Part shown: piece after piece, positions 17,737-27,151 of the stretch
How positions within the stretch are numbered: the stretch's first letter is position 1
How the letters are laid out: each line of letters begins with the position of its first letter
Assembly (NCBI RefSeq): GCF_000285495.1
Contig: NZ_HE610978.1
Coordinates: forward strand, 234,737 to 298,736
Length of the DNA stretch: 64,000 nt
DNA from: Oceanobacillus massiliensis str. N'diop
GTDB lineage: Bacteria; Bacillota; Bacilli; Bacillales; Amphibacillaceae
Direction of reading: 5' to 3'
Program-made: the position numbers and the translations under genes
Notes under the pieces: generated by a model
What the model saw: only the letters and a program-made list of their open reading frames with translations
What the model was told of the DNA's origin: nothing
The model's database searches: none

Positions 17737-19869
17737 TCAGTTTGCCTCCTTCATCGGATATTGTATTCTTGAGTGGAAAATACCTTTCAAAGATTCACAT
17801 ATTGTTCTCTGAATGATTTTTAGCTCCTTTAATGTTAAAGGACTTTCATCCAATTGTCCATCAGCGACTTTATCTCGAATAATGGACGCGACGATACCGT
17901 CAATTTTTTCTGCTGTCGGTTCCTTTAAAGATCGTACCGCTGCTTCAACGGAATCACAAATGCAAATAATAGCTATTTCCTTTGTATGCGGCTTTGGACC
18001 AGGATACCTGAAATCCGACTCGTTGACATCTATCCCGTTTTCTTTCTCCTTGTAATAGAAGTACTTTAGCAACGAGGTCCCATGGTGCTGTCTCGCTATA
18101 TTGATGATTTCCTTTGGTATCTTTTGCCTTTTAAGCATATCCGCTCCATCATATGGATGATTGATAATGATTTCAGCGCTTTCCATTGGTTCTATGAAAT
18201 CATGCGGATTGCGCATGGCAACCTGATTCTCAATAAAATAATGTGGCCTGACGGTCTTCCCGATATCATGGTAATAGGCACCAACTCTGGCTAGCAGACC
18301 ATTTGCCCCGATTGCTTCACAAGCCGTTTCACTTATATTTGCCACCATAACCGAATGATGGTAGGTCCCGGGTGCTTCGGTAAGCAGCTTTTTCAAAAGC
18401 GGCTGGTTCGGATTGGAAAGCTGCAGTAATTTAATATCGGAAAGTATGCCAAGGACGGTCTCGAATAGTGGCAATAAACCAATGGTAAGGACTACTGCAA
18501 GAAAAGCAGACAGTAATCCGAAACTGGATTGGATAAATAGATCTATCCATGAATATTTTTCGAACGAGAGAAATACAAATAGTAATACCGTTACCATATT
18601 GACAATGGCTATCGCTATCCCGCCCTTTAAAATAGCGAGCCTGTCCTTCATATTGATGAGGCAGATGATTCCGGCAAGCTGTGAAATGAGAAAATATATC
18701 CCAGCTTCTACATTCAATGCACCAGCTATTTGGCCATTGAATATGACAGATCCGAGAATCGAATAAACTGCAGCAAGCAAAATTGCCAGCCTCTCATTGA
18801 TAAGAATCTTACTCAACAGGACACCTGTTGCAATTGGAGTTACAAAAAAGAGCTGATTTGTCGATGTCGTATAGAGACTAACTATTTTCATAAACGCCAC
18901 AACGAGGATACTAATAAAAAAGATGGCAATGATTTTACCGTAGCTCCAATTTGACTTCTCCGCAGTCCTGTACATTTCGAAACCAATCAAACTGATCATA
19001 AGCAGGGTTAGCAGGAATAAGCCCAAGAGCGGGAATATATTCCTCTCTTCATTCAATAGTCCCACAAGCTCAAGTTCTTGGTAAATTTCGTTAGTAATGG
19101 TCTGCCCTTCCCTAACAATGACTTCCCCCGCCCGAATCATGACAGGGTCAACACTGCTAGCTGCATCCTTTCTTGCTTCCGATGTACTTTCATAATCAAA
19201 AAATGAATTTTCAGTTATCGCAAAACCTGCAAGCTCATTTAAAGCTTCCTTCTGAGCTTCATTCGGGCTCGAATAATTGATAAGCTGCCTTAAATTAGCT
19301 TCGGCAGTCTGCAGATTTTCAGTCCGGACACCATTATCCATCGTTTCCTCGAGGGAAGAAATAAACAGGTCCCTTCCAGCTGCCAGGTCTTCCTTAGAAA
19401 AATTCAGCAGTTTAAGCAGTGTTGCATCATCCACTTCATTACTGATTTCTTCCGACAGTACCTGCTTTAAATGCATTGTCTTTTCCTGATCGGTGACAAG
19501 GACTGACGCATTCTCCCCGTCTTCACTTGCTTCAGGCTCATCCTTTAATTTAATGATCGCATCAAATAACTCTTCAATGAAGCCAACCTGTTCGCTTGTC
19601 ACCTCATCGGAAATATCGTAGCGATCCTGTACCGCCTGAACGGTCTCTCTTGTCTTTCTTTCTGTTTCCTGTTCGTTCTCTATCGTGATTGGAGAACGGA
19701 TTGTTACATTAGCATTGCTGAACCTTTCGATATCATATGTTTCCGTATGTACATTGCTTAAAGTCATAAAGAAGAAATAGATTCCCAGTAATGAAACTGG
19801 CAACAAAATGAGCAACCACTTATTTTTCTCCTTTAAGTAATCCATGCCTTTTTTTAAATGATCCTTCAC
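17737..19869 (-). CDS. pgpH: cyclic-di-AMP phosphodiesterase PgpH (7TM-HD)
   Basis: Degrades the second messenger c-di-AMP to pApA; 710 residues. A first membrane helix (about residues 17-38) is followed by a large extracellular 7TMR-HDED domain, then seven membrane helices (about 285-480) and a cytosolic HD domain. The HD metal motifs are HHSVMVA, YYHDIGK, INHPYDG and RQHHGTS. This matches B. subtilis YqfF/PgpH in order and position between phoH and ybeY. c-di-AMP controls potassium and osmolyte uptake, which fits a salt-adapted organism; that link is inference. Confidence 0.95.
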   Translation of the reverse strand: MKDHLKKGMDYLKEKNKWLLILLPVSLLGIYFFFMTLSNVHTETYDIERFSNANVTIRSPITIENEQETERKTRETVQAVQDRYDISDEVTSEQVGFIEELFDAIIKLKDEPEASEDGENASVLVTDQEKTMHLKQVLSEEISNEVDDATLLKLLNFSKEDLAAGRDLFISSLEETMDNGVRTENLQTAEANLRQLINYSSPNEAQKEALNELAGFAITENSFFDYESTSEARKDAASSVDPVMIRAGEVIVREGQTITNEIYQELELVGLLNEERNIFPLLGLFLLTLLMISLIGFEMYRTAEKSNWSYGKIIAIFFISILVVAFMKIVSLYTTSTNQLFFVTPIATGVLLSKILINERLAILLAAVYSILGSVIFNGQIAGALNVEAGIYFLISQLAGIICLINMKDRLAILKGGIAIAIVNMVTVLLFVFLSFEKYSWIDLFIQSSFGLLSAFLAVVLTIGLLPLFETVLGILSDIKLLQLSNPNQPLLKKLLTEAPGTYHHSVMVANISETACEAIGANGLLARVGAYYHDIGKTVRPHYFIENQVAMRNPHDFIEPMESAEIIINHPYDGADMLKRQKIPKEIINIARQHHGTSLLKYFYYKEKENGIDVNESDFRYPGPKPHTKEIAIICICDSVEAAVRSLKEPTAEKIDGIVASIIRDKVADGQLDESPLTLKELKIIQRTICESLKGIFHSRIQYPMKEAN

Positions 19870-19943
19870 TCACATCACCCCATTGTAAGAAACGGTTTAT
19901 ACAGAAATAAGACCCGTATCCAGGGTCTTACTTCTCTAAAAAA

Positions 19944-20903
19944 CTAATTATTAATTTCATATGCTGTAATTATGCGCTGAACTAAAGGATGTCTGACTAC
20001 ATCTGTTTGATTCAAATGTATGAAGGATATACCTTCCACCGAGCTTAACAGCTGCTGTGAAACATGCAGACCGGATTTTACACCTTTTGGAAGGTCAATC
20101 TGTGTAATATCACCGGTAATCACCATCTTTGACCCAAAGCCTAACCTTGTAAGGAACATTTTCATTTGTGCCGGTGTTGTATTCTGAGCCTCATCCAAAA
20201 TGACAAATGCATCATCCAGCGTTCTTCCCCGCATATATGCAAGTGGTGCAATCTCGATTGTTTCCCGTTCGATTAGACGCAAAGTGTGCTCCACACCAAG
20301 TACATCATGCAGTGCATCATACAGCGGACGTAGGTACGGATCTACCTTCTCTTTTAAATCTCCCGGAAGGAAACCAAGGCTCTCTCCTGCTTCTACGGCA
20401 GGACGGGTCAGAATGATGCGTTTGACCATACCGCTTTTTAGGGCATTGACGGCCATAACAACGGCAAGATATGTTTTCCCAGTTCCAGCAGGTCCAATGC
20501 CAAATACAAGATCATTCGATTTGATTGCACTGATATAGCTTTTTTGCCCAAGAGTCTTAACCCTTATGGATTTCCCTTTTACGTTTTTAGATATCTCATC
20601 TTCAAACAGCGTTTCCAGCTGGTTGATCTTCCCGTTTTTCGCTAAATCTACGGCATATACAACATCTCTTTCAGAAATGGACTGGCCTTTTCTGATTACA
20701 TTCAGTAGAGTAAGCAGGATTTCCTGAACCAGGGCAACTGCTTCAGCAGATCCCGATACACTCACAACTTCTCCCCTTGTAACAATGGAAACATCGAGCT
20801 GGTTTTCCAGCTGTTTTAAATTCTTATCATTTATTCCAAATAATGAAAGTGCTTCATTCGTACCCGTTAATTGCAAATCGATTTCAGTTAGGCTACCTGA
20901 CAT
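19944..20903 (-). CDS. phoH: PhoH family ATPase
   Basis: PhoH-like P-loop ATPase of 319 residues. An N-terminal KH-like region is followed by Walker A GIGPAGTGKTYLAV (about residues 135-148) and Walker B FVILDEAQN. Family members are linked to RNA metabolism, but the exact role is not settled. The ATG at 20903 is chosen: AAGGAG lies 7 nt upstream, within the last codons of yqfD. The yqfC-yqfD-phoH-pgpH-ybeY order is conserved. Confidence 0.93.
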   Translation of the reverse strand: MSGSLTEIDLQLTGTNEALSLFGINDKNLKQLENQLDVSIVTRGEVVSVSGSAEAVALVQEILLTLLNVIRKGQSISERDVVYAVDLAKNGKINQLETLFEDEISKNVKGKSIRVKTLGQKSYISAIKSNDLVFGIGPAGTGKTYLAVVMAVNALKSGMVKRIILTRPAVEAGESLGFLPGDLKEKVDPYLRPLYDALHDVLGVEHTLRLIERETIEIAPLAYMRGRTLDDAFVILDEAQNTTPAQMKMFLTRLGFGSKMVITGDITQIDLPKGVKSGLHVSQQLLSSVEGISFIHLNQTDVVRHPLVQRIITAYEINN

Positions 20904-20905
20904 AA

Positions 20906-22123
20906 TCAATCTCCTTGGTCTATTGGTTCGTGCTTTACTATATTTTCTTCTACAGAGATATATAGGTTTAATTTAACTTTACCATGCTCCATAGTTTCAT
21001 GCAAAACTTTTTCTGACAATATTTTTGCATCTGTTCCCAATTCATTCTGAAGTTGTTTCACTGCCTGATTGATCCCCGTCTCAACCGCCTCTTCTTTTGT
21101 CCTTTCCATGCTATTGAATTCCTTTTCGCTTATCGTGGTTTCAACAACAGAAATCGGAAGCTCCCACTTCAGAAACTGGATTTTATCTTCTGTGCTATCC
21201 CGATGTATTTCCTTATATGGCGGTTCGCCAAATCCCCATATTGGCAGCTGGAATCCTGCCGCCTTCAGAAAATACTTCTTCTCCCTGTTTCCGGTCAGCT
21301 GCTCATCGCGATATTCCAGAGGAACTGTAACAGTGATTTCATACCATGTGTTTGCTTTTATCTCAGCTTCCGCCACTATTGTTTGTTTTGCTGTTTCTTC
21401 TCCATCCTCGGAATCCTCACTGCCTTCTTGCTCCACAATACCTTTTACAAGCATTTCTCCTGGCTCCACATAATCATTTATGCTGACCAGCGGTTGTCCT
21501 TTAGTTACATACATGTGGGTGATGACACCTTTTTTAGAAGCGACCAGGTTTCCTGGTATCTCTGGATCTGGTTCCTGTACAACAATCTTTTCTACCCCTT
21601 CAATATAGAAGGTTGTCCCTTTTTGATCCACACCTGCCCATAAAAGCTCAGGAACATCATTGATCAGTTTCTGCTGCAGTTCGGTAGGCGGGGCCTGAGC
21701 AAATAGCCAGGCGCCCGGATAAACGCCGTAACTGTTTAACTGCTTGTCTATTTTTGCCTCGATATCTTTCGGCACACCTGTAATTTTCACTTCCCAAATG
21801 ATGTTGGATAAAAAAAGAAATAGGAGGAAACCAGCAAGAAGGCCAAACACCAGTGGTTTCTTTTTCATGAACCTTCTATATGCAAATGGGTAGCCATTTT
21901 TACGCAAGAATGAAACCTTATAAATTGTTTTTCTTCTTATTTGTTTCATTTGCCTTATATCGGATAGTCTGATGTTCCCCTCACAAGATTCTTCATCTAT
22001 TTTTCTGACATTCCACACCTTTATTCCTTCACTGGCGCATTTTTGAAAAAACAATTCAGGTGCAGTGCCTTTAACAGATATCGTTACAAAGCCTGTTACC
22101 TTCGAACCGTCGATATGCTTCAT
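20906..22123 (-). CDS. yqfD: sporulation protein YqfD (SpoIV-like)
   Basis: Sporulation protein of the YqfD family, 405 residues. The soluble N-terminus (about 1-90) is followed by a single hydrophobic helix (about 92-112, LVFGLLAGFLLFLFLSNI). A large extracytoplasmic domain then has repeated beta-rich segments and the conserved GAWLFAQ and GVITHMYVTKGQPLV. In B. subtilis yqfC and yqfD are sigma-E regulated and required for efficient spore formation. It follows yqfC at a 22-bp gap and overlaps the phoH ribosome-binding region. Confidence 0.93.
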   Translation of the reverse strand: MKHIDGSKVTGFVTISVKGTAPELFFQKCASEGIKVWNVRKIDEESCEGNIRLSDIRQMKQIRRKTIYKVSFLRKNGYPFAYRRFMKKKPLVFGLLAGFLLFLFLSNIIWEVKITGVPKDIEAKIDKQLNSYGVYPGAWLFAQAPPTELQQKLINDVPELLWAGVDQKGTTFYIEGVEKIVVQEPDPEIPGNLVASKKGVITHMYVTKGQPLVSINDYVEPGEMLVKGIVEQEGSEDSEDGEETAKQTIVAEAEIKANTWYEITVTVPLEYRDEQLTGNREKKYFLKAAGFQLPIWGFGEPPYKEIHRDSTEDKIQFLKWELPISVVETTISEKEFNSMERTKEEAVETGINQAVKQLQNELGTDAKILSEKVLHETMEHGKVKLNLYISVEENIVKHEPIDQGD

Positions 22124-22145
22124 AGCAACCTCCTTAAAGTCACTC

Positions 22146-22427
22146 TTAGTTCATTAAGAATTTCACCTCAGATATCGTACCTTCAAGCAGGATCTCTTTT
22201 GGTAGCATCATTTTTAAAACAAATGATGACCCTTTTATCTGTACATATCCTTTATTGACTTTCAGCTTCAGTTCCGTATCGGAATAAGCCGCCAAGCCTT
22301 GATGGTTCTCAATGTAAAAATGTATATGTCCAATGATCGTTATCCTGGGCATTTCCAGAATAACATCAGCTGGAAGAGAGAATTGTTCAGTTAATAAGGA
22401 ACGAAGACGCTGTTGCCATTTAGCCAA
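22146..22427 (-). CDS. yqfC: sporulation protein YqfC (YabP family)
   Basis: A 93-residue YabP/YqfC-family protein. The family core appears in LPADVILEMPRITIIGHIHFYIENHQG. It starts at TTG (22427) with a strong AGGGGGG site upstream. B. subtilis YqfC is also 93 residues and is made in the mother cell under sigma-E. It begins a new transcript below the hairpin that ends the floA-associated operon, so its promoter lies in the 90-bp gap; I could not define a clean sigma-E box there. Confidence 0.92.
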   Translation of the reverse strand: MAKWQQRLRSLLTEQFSLPADVILEMPRITIIGHIHFYIENHQGLAAYSDTELKLKVNKGYVQIKGSSFVLKMMLPKEILLEGTISEVKFLMN

Positions 22428-22518
22428 TGATGATCCCCCCTCACATAAATATTTATGAAAGCGGAAGGAAGATAAGAACTTATTTCATTTTCTTTTAGGC
22501 ATAGCCCTTGCGAATACA

Positions 22519-22565
22519 CAAAAAAGCCATTCATACGAAGTGCAATAGCACTTCATATGAATGGC
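22519..22565 (-). terminator. intrinsic terminator of the nfeD-floA operon
   Basis: A 17-bp arm (22526-22542) pairs with 22549-22565 with a single mismatch and a 6-nt loop, followed on the minus strand by TTTTTTGTG. It lies 10 bp below the stop of the gene after floA. Confidence 0.9.
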
Positions 22566-22574
22566 AATATTACT

Positions 22575-23073
22575 TTATCTTATACGATCTTGCAAAATAC
22601 TTCTATATGGTTTCTTTGCTCTGGGTGCACCCAAAATCTCGGACATCATAACACCGTTGACTAACCCTTTGGCACTAATATTATCAACTACCTGCCTTTT
22701 CATTTTTTCCTTATGAATGACAGATTCCCTTGTTGGTTCTTTCAGATTACTTTCATTAGACATCTGTTTGTTAGGATCGTCTATTCTAGTATCCGAAATA
22801 GCGCCAAATTTCTGCGATAGCCGCTCGATTTGATCTTTTTTGCCGCTGTTCAAATCTCGTAACAGCTGGCGTTTGCCTTTCCCGGTTGACACTTCGTTCG
22901 GCCGCACGCTTTTCACTGCTTTCGAACGGAGCTTGCGGTTTCGGATTTCGGGGAACGGGCCGTTTCTTTTCATTCTTTTTTTGCTGTTCATCATTGTTGT
23001 TATTTTTGAAGAAGCCGATAAGCCCCGAAACTATAATTGCAATGATAAACATATTATCAAAAATCCAGTCCAT
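22575..23073 (-). pseudogene. FloA-linked membrane-anchored protein of unknown function, frame broken
   Basis: Two overlapping frames make one protein. The upstream frame gives a membrane anchor (MDWIFDNMFIIAIIVSGLIG) and a charged linker up to TRFEQRQK, then ends at TAG 22786. The downstream frame supplies DQIERLSQKFGAI and a conserved-looking C-terminus, GVMMSEILGAPRAKKPYRS. The join falls on a six-A run (complement 22836-22841); removing one A restores a single frame. The start follows AAAGGAGG. I recognise the C-terminal motif pattern as shared with proteins next to floA in related Bacillaceae, but know no function. Cause: a homopolymer sequence error or a true mutation. Confidence 0.7.
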
Positions 23074-23102
23074 CAGATCCCTCCTTTAACAAATGAGGAA
23101 GA

Positions 23103-24095
23103 TTATTTTTGATCATCATCCTTGTTATCTTTAGTCAGTTTACCAATGGTATCGCGCATATCCGTATCGGCACCGATATTTTGATAATTCATATAATCCA
23201 TAACACCCATTTTACCGGATCTTAATGCTTCAGCAAGAGCAAGCGGCACATCAGCTTCCGCTTCCACAACTTTCGCACGCATCTCTTGGACGCGGGCAAC
23301 CATTTCCTGTTCTTGTGCAACAGCCATAGCGCGTCGTTCTTCCGCTTTAGCCTGTGCAATGTTCTTATCTGCCTCTGCTTGATCTGTTTGCAGGATAGCA
23401 CCGATGTTTTTGCCGATGTCAACGTCAGCAATATCTATCGATAGGATTTCAAATGCCGTACCAGAGTCCAGTCCTTTACTTAAAACGGTCTGTGAAATCG
23501 TATCCGGGTTTTCCAAAACTCTAGCATGTGTCTCAGAGCTACCGATTGTACTTACGATACCTTCCCCAACACGTGCAATAATCGTTTCTTCACCAGCACC
23601 ACCGACAAGACGGTCAATGTTGGCACGTACAGTTATACGGGCCATTGCCTTAATTTCAATACCATCCATTGCAATACCTGCAATAAATGGTGTTTCGATA
23701 ACTTTAGGATTAACACTCATTTGTACCGCTTCGAGCACGTCACGTCCTGCCAAGTCGATAGCTGCTCCCCTTTCAAATGGGAGATCTATGTTGGCACGAT
23801 GGGCCGCGATTAACGCATTTACGACGCGATCTACATTACCTCCAGCCAGGTAATGACTCTCCAGCTGATTTGTCTTTACATTCAGTCCAGCTTTATGGGC
23901 CTTAATCAACGGGTTTATAACCCTGCTCGGTACAACCCGGCGGAGACGCATCCCGATTAATGTAAAGATACTTACTCTAACGCCAGCTGCTAAGGCACTA
24001 ATCCAAAGCGCCACTGGAACAAATGTAAATAATACTGCTAAAGCGATTAAAATTACCGCAATAATAATCAACGGCATTAATTGGCCTAAATCCAT
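23103..24095 (-). CDS. floA: flotillin-like protein FloA
   Basis: Scaffold of functional membrane microdomains, 330 residues. A hydrophobic hairpin at the N-terminus (about residues 7-45) anchors it. It is followed by the SPFH/flotillin-type domain (about 50-230) and a coiled coil rich in Glu/Ala (about 235-300, [17 protein letters not shown]). Length and sequence follow B. subtilis FloA (YqfA) closely. It is paired with nfeD just upstream, the usual SPFH-NfeD partnership. Confidence 0.96.
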   Translation of the reverse strand: MDLGQLMPLIIIAVILIALAVLFTFVPVALWISALAAGVRVSIFTLIGMRLRRVVPSRVINPLIKAHKAGLNVKTNQLESHYLAGGNVDRVVNALIAAHRANIDLPFERGAAIDLAGRDVLEAVQMSVNPKVIETPFIAGIAMDGIEIKAMARITVRANIDRLVGGAGEETIIARVGEGIVSTIGSSETHARVLENPDTISQTVLSKGLDSGTAFEILSIDIADVDIGKNIGAILQTDQAEADKNIAQAKAEERRAMAVAQEQEMVARVQEMRAKVVEAEADVPLALAEALRSGKMGVMDYMNYQNIGADTDMRDTIGKLTKDNKDDDQK

Positions 24096-24124
24096 TTAAA
24101 TTCCTCCTATTGTTTGAATCTATA

Positions 24125-25465
24125 TTATAATTCTTTAACTACAACGCGTACTCCTTCTACCTTAACAACTTTGATCGACTTTTCCTTTTCGATAAAACCG
24201 CCTTCTGATACGACATCAATTCGTTCTCCATCAAACACTCCAATGCCGGAAGGTCTCAGAGATGTGACAGACATGCCTTCAAGCCCAATCAGTTCCAGAC
24301 GATTGACAGAAGAGACATATCCCTGTTCTGTCGTTGTACTGTCCTTCAGAATAATGTGACGGAACACTCCTTTATCCATCCCGATTCTCCTAAAGAGAAT
24401 GACTGCCGCAACAACAGTAACGAGAAACGCAATCCCTATACTCATCGACATATGACCAAGATCATATCCTGACATAAAAAGGGATCCGATTATCGCACCT
24501 ACTCCAAGCAGTCCGATGATTCCGCCTGGAACAAAAAATTCTGCAGCAATGAGTATAATACCAAGGATTAGCAAAACGACAGCTTCCATACCTGCAAGAC
24601 CTGCTACAATATGGCCGTAAAAGAAGAGCAGTAATGCAATAATCCCCATTATCCCAGGTACTCCAAAGCCTGGAGAATAAAGCTCTACAACCAGTCCGAG
24701 GCTCGCTACTGACAGCAATATCGGTATAACAATTGGATTTGTCAAGAATCTGGCCACTTCCTCAGCAAAGCTTGGTTCGGTTTCAATGATTGTCGCTTCC
24801 GAAAGTCCCATTTTATATAAAAGCTCGACCCGATCCTTTATGATACCTTCTGAATATCCAACCTCAACCGCATCTTCCGGGCCCAATGTCAGAAATTTCC
24901 CTTCAGGTGCATCAAATTCCGGCAGATCAACGGAGCTATCTGCCATGGCGGCGGCATACAATGGATCCCTGCCTGTTGACTCTGCTGCACTTCGCATCTG
25001 CTCGAGCCATGCTGATTGTGCCTTGGCATCAGCAGCAGTTCCATCTGAATTGATAACACCACTGGCTCCCATCGTTGCATGCGGTTTAAAGTAAATAGTA
25101 TCAGAAAATAAGGCAATATAGGAACCTGCAGAAAGTGCTTCGTTCACGATAAACGCTGTTGTAGGAATCTCCAGACTCTGTATCAATGATCCGATCTGCC
25201 CGGCAGAATCCACCCTGCCGCCAGGAGTATCAATTTCAAAGATAATATGGTCTGCCCCTGCTTCAGCAGCTTCAGCTGTTGCTCGTGACAAAAATGCTTC
25301 TAGTCCCCGTTCGACTTCCCTTTCTATCGGGATGACATAAACCGTTTTACCGCCGCCTTGGTCAGCAGCTTCTACAGGAGCACTTTTACCGGTAAACGTA
25401 AATAATGAAAGGATAATAGCTGCAATCATCAGTATGTAAAATGGAATCCGTTTCCCCGACAACAT
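24125..25465 (-). CDS. nfeD: NfeD-like membrane-bound serine protease (YqeZ)
   Basis: 446 residues: signal/anchor helix (about 7-27), a ClpP-class protease domain (about 40-230) with probable nucleophile serine in SAGSYIAL and lysine downstream, four to five membrane helices (about 235-370), and a soluble OB-fold NfeD domain at the C-terminus (about 375-446). Proteins of this type are always genomic partners of SPFH proteins such as FloA and are thought to process or support them. Same strand, 29 bp before floA. Confidence 0.93.
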   Translation of the reverse strand: MLSGKRIPFYILMIAAIILSLFTFTGKSAPVEAADQGGGKTVYVIPIEREVERGLEAFLSRATAEAAEAGADHIIFEIDTPGGRVDSAGQIGSLIQSLEIPTTAFIVNEALSAGSYIALFSDTIYFKPHATMGASGVINSDGTAADAKAQSAWLEQMRSAAESTGRDPLYAAAMADSSVDLPEFDAPEGKFLTLGPEDAVEVGYSEGIIKDRVELLYKMGLSEATIIETEPSFAEEVARFLTNPIVIPILLSVASLGLVVELYSPGFGVPGIMGIIALLLFFYGHIVAGLAGMEAVVLLILGIILIAAEFFVPGGIIGLLGVGAIIGSLFMSGYDLGHMSMSIGIAFLVTVVAAVILFRRIGMDKGVFRHIILKDSTTTEQGYVSSVNRLELIGLEGMSVTSLRPSGIGVFDGERIDVVSEGGFIEKEKSIKVVKVEGVRVVVKEL

Positions 25466-25620
25466 ATTTCACCTCCCTATGCCTCTCACATACTTATACG
25501 AAACTGTTATGTAAAAGGTTTCAATAGACTTGCAGGAGTTTTGCATAACTTGATACTACCATAATCCTGCACCTAGAGAAACTATGGACGCCGCGTATTC
25601 TTCTTAAGGTGTCCCGAATA

Positions 25621-25658
25621 CATAATAAAGGACCTCTGTTATTGTAACAGAAGTCCTT
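25621..25658 (-). terminator. intrinsic terminator of rpsU-yqeY
   Basis: A 14-bp stem (25628-25641 with 25645-25658, one G-U pair, 3-nt loop) is followed by a weak TATTATG tail on the minus strand. It lies just below yqeY and above nfeD. Confidence 0.7.
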
Positions 25659-25666
25659 CATCTAAC

Positions 25667-26113
25667 TTATTGCAATTGCTGTTGTACTGCTTTTTTTATT
25701 TGAGAGCCATCTGCTTTGCCTTTTACTTTCGGCATTACAGCACCCATCACTTTACCCATATCTTTCATTGATGCAGCATTAACTTCCTGAATCGTAGACT
25801 GAATGATTAACATTAGCTCTTCATCTGAAAGTTGTTCCGGTAAGTATTTTTCTAAAATAACCAGTTCATTTTCAAGTTTCTCAGCCAAGTCTTCACGTCC
25901 AGCAGATTTAAATTCCTGGAGGGAATCTTTTCTTTGCTTAACTTCTCTGGATAGGATTGTTAAATCTTCATCCTCGGATAGTTCATCTTTACCGAGTTTA
26001 ATCGATTCATTCTGTATAGAAGCCTTCACCATGCGAATAACGCTCAGGGTTTCTTTATCTTTGTTCTTCATCGCTTGCTTCATATCTTGATTCAGACGAT
26101 CAAGTAACGTCAT
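25667..26113 (-). CDS. yqeY: GatB/YqeY domain protein
   Basis: A 148-residue stand-alone YqeY domain, homologous to the tRNA-binding tail of GatB. Signatures are [28 protein letters not shown] and [10 protein letters not shown], ending in the KGKADG segment. Often proposed to assist tRNA-dependent amidation, but not proven. It lies 15 bp after rpsU, as in most Bacillaceae. Confidence 0.93.
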   Translation of the reverse strand: MTLLDRLNQDMKQAMKNKDKETLSVIRMVKASIQNESIKLGKDELSEDEDLTILSREVKQRKDSLQEFKSAGREDLAEKLENELVILEKYLPEQLSDEELMLIIQSTIQEVNAASMKDMGKVMGAVMPKVKGKADGSQIKKAVQQQLQ

Positions 26114-26128
26114 ACGCTTGCACCCTCT

Positions 26129-26305
26129 TTAGAATTTACGCTTTCTAGCAGCTTCAGATTTCTTCTTACGTTTTACACTAGGTTTTTCGTAGTGTTCACG
26201 CTTGCGATATTCCTGTAGTGTACCACTTTTTGATACACTGCGTTTAAAGCGACGAAGAGCATCCTCAAGAGACTCGTTTTTACGAACGCGAGTTGTATTT
26301 GACAT
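26129..26305 (-). CDS. rpsU: 30S ribosomal protein S21
   Basis: Small basic ribosomal protein, 58 residues, beginning [20 protein letters not shown] and ending in a Lys/Arg tail ([14 protein letters not shown]). The ATG at 26305 follows a GGAGGGAGGG site; the frame opens 11 codons earlier but without support. It is the first gene of the rpsU-yqeY pair. Confidence 0.98.
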   Translation of the reverse strand: MSNTTRVRKNESLEDALRRFKRSVSKSGTLQEYRKREHYEKPSVKRKKKSEAARKRKF

Positions 26306-26446
26306 GCTAATTTCCCTCCCTCCGAAGCACAAAACCATTTTATACAGGCATATATTACCTTCTCATGCCTTTTTAAAGTATAATATAATACTACTTTCAG
26401 GTCAACGATTTTTTATACCAAATGTAAGCATTTGGCCATACACTGT

Positions 26447-27118
26447 TTAATAATCAGAATTACCTTGATTGCCATTAACGATATCCACACCTGCACTAGC
26501 CCCAATACGAGTTGCTCCAGCAGCTATCATCGCTTGTGTTGCTTCGAGATCACGTACACCGCCAGATGCTTTTACACCCATGTCGGGTCCAACAGTCTCG
26601 CGCATTAGTTTGATATCTTCAACGGTCGCACCACCACCGGAAAATCCTGTTGAAGTCTTTACAAAGTCTGCTCCGGCTTCTTTAGCTAGCTTACACGCCC
26701 TTACCTTCTCATCTTCTGTAAGCAGCGACGTTTCTATAATAACTTTTGTTAGGGCATTGTCGGAAGCGGCATCAACCACTGCCTGAATATCAGCTTTAAC
26801 GAATTCATCATTCCCTGATTTCAATTCCCCTACATTGATTACCATGTCTACTTCCGAAGCTCCGTCACGGATAGCTTGCTTTGTCTCAAAAACTTTTGAT
26901 TCTTTTGAAGTGGCTCCCAAAGGAAAACCAATGACTGTACAGACTTTGACTTTTGAATTCTTGAGATGGTCAAAACAGTACGAAACCCAGTGCGGGTTTA
27001 CACAAACTGAGGCAAATTCATATTCCAATGCTTCATCGACAATTTTTTTAATTTGCTCTTTTGTTGTATCAGGCTTTAATTGTGTATGATCGATATACTT
27101 AGCCAGATTTTGATTCAT
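26447..27118 (-). CDS. deoC: deoxyribose-phosphate aldolase
   Basis: Cleaves 2-deoxyribose-5-phosphate to acetaldehyde and glyceraldehyde-3-phosphate in deoxynucleoside catabolism; 223 residues. The Schiff-base lysine is in FVKTSTGF (about residue 153), and the second catalytic lysine is in GVKASGG (about residue 182). B. subtilis keeps deoC elsewhere, in the dra operon with nupC and pdp; here it stands alone between rpsU and mtaB. A terminator-like hairpin below it lacks a U-tract. Confidence 0.95.
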   Translation of the reverse strand: MNQNLAKYIDHTQLKPDTTKEQIKKIVDEALEYEFASVCVNPHWVSYCFDHLKNSKVKVCTVIGFPLGATSKESKVFETKQAIRDGASEVDMVINVGELKSGNDEFVKADIQAVVDAASDNALTKVIIETSLLTEDEKVRACKLAKEAGADFVKTSTGFSGGGATVEDIKLMRETVGPDMGVKASGGVRDLEATQAMIAAGATRIGASAGVDIVNGNQGNSDY

Positions 27119-27151
27119 AGTAAACTTCCTTTCTTTACAAAAGCTTTCTTA

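Noticed and set aside
21053-21643. 196-codon rightward frame opposite yqfD
   Set aside because: Antisense to a well-supported sporulation gene, no ribosome-binding site, low-complexity aromatic composition.
26415-26435. Hairpin CCAAATG-TAAG-CATTTGG below deoC as a terminator
   Set aside because: The stem is real but the following bases on the leftward strand are TATAAAAAATCG, with no U-tract.
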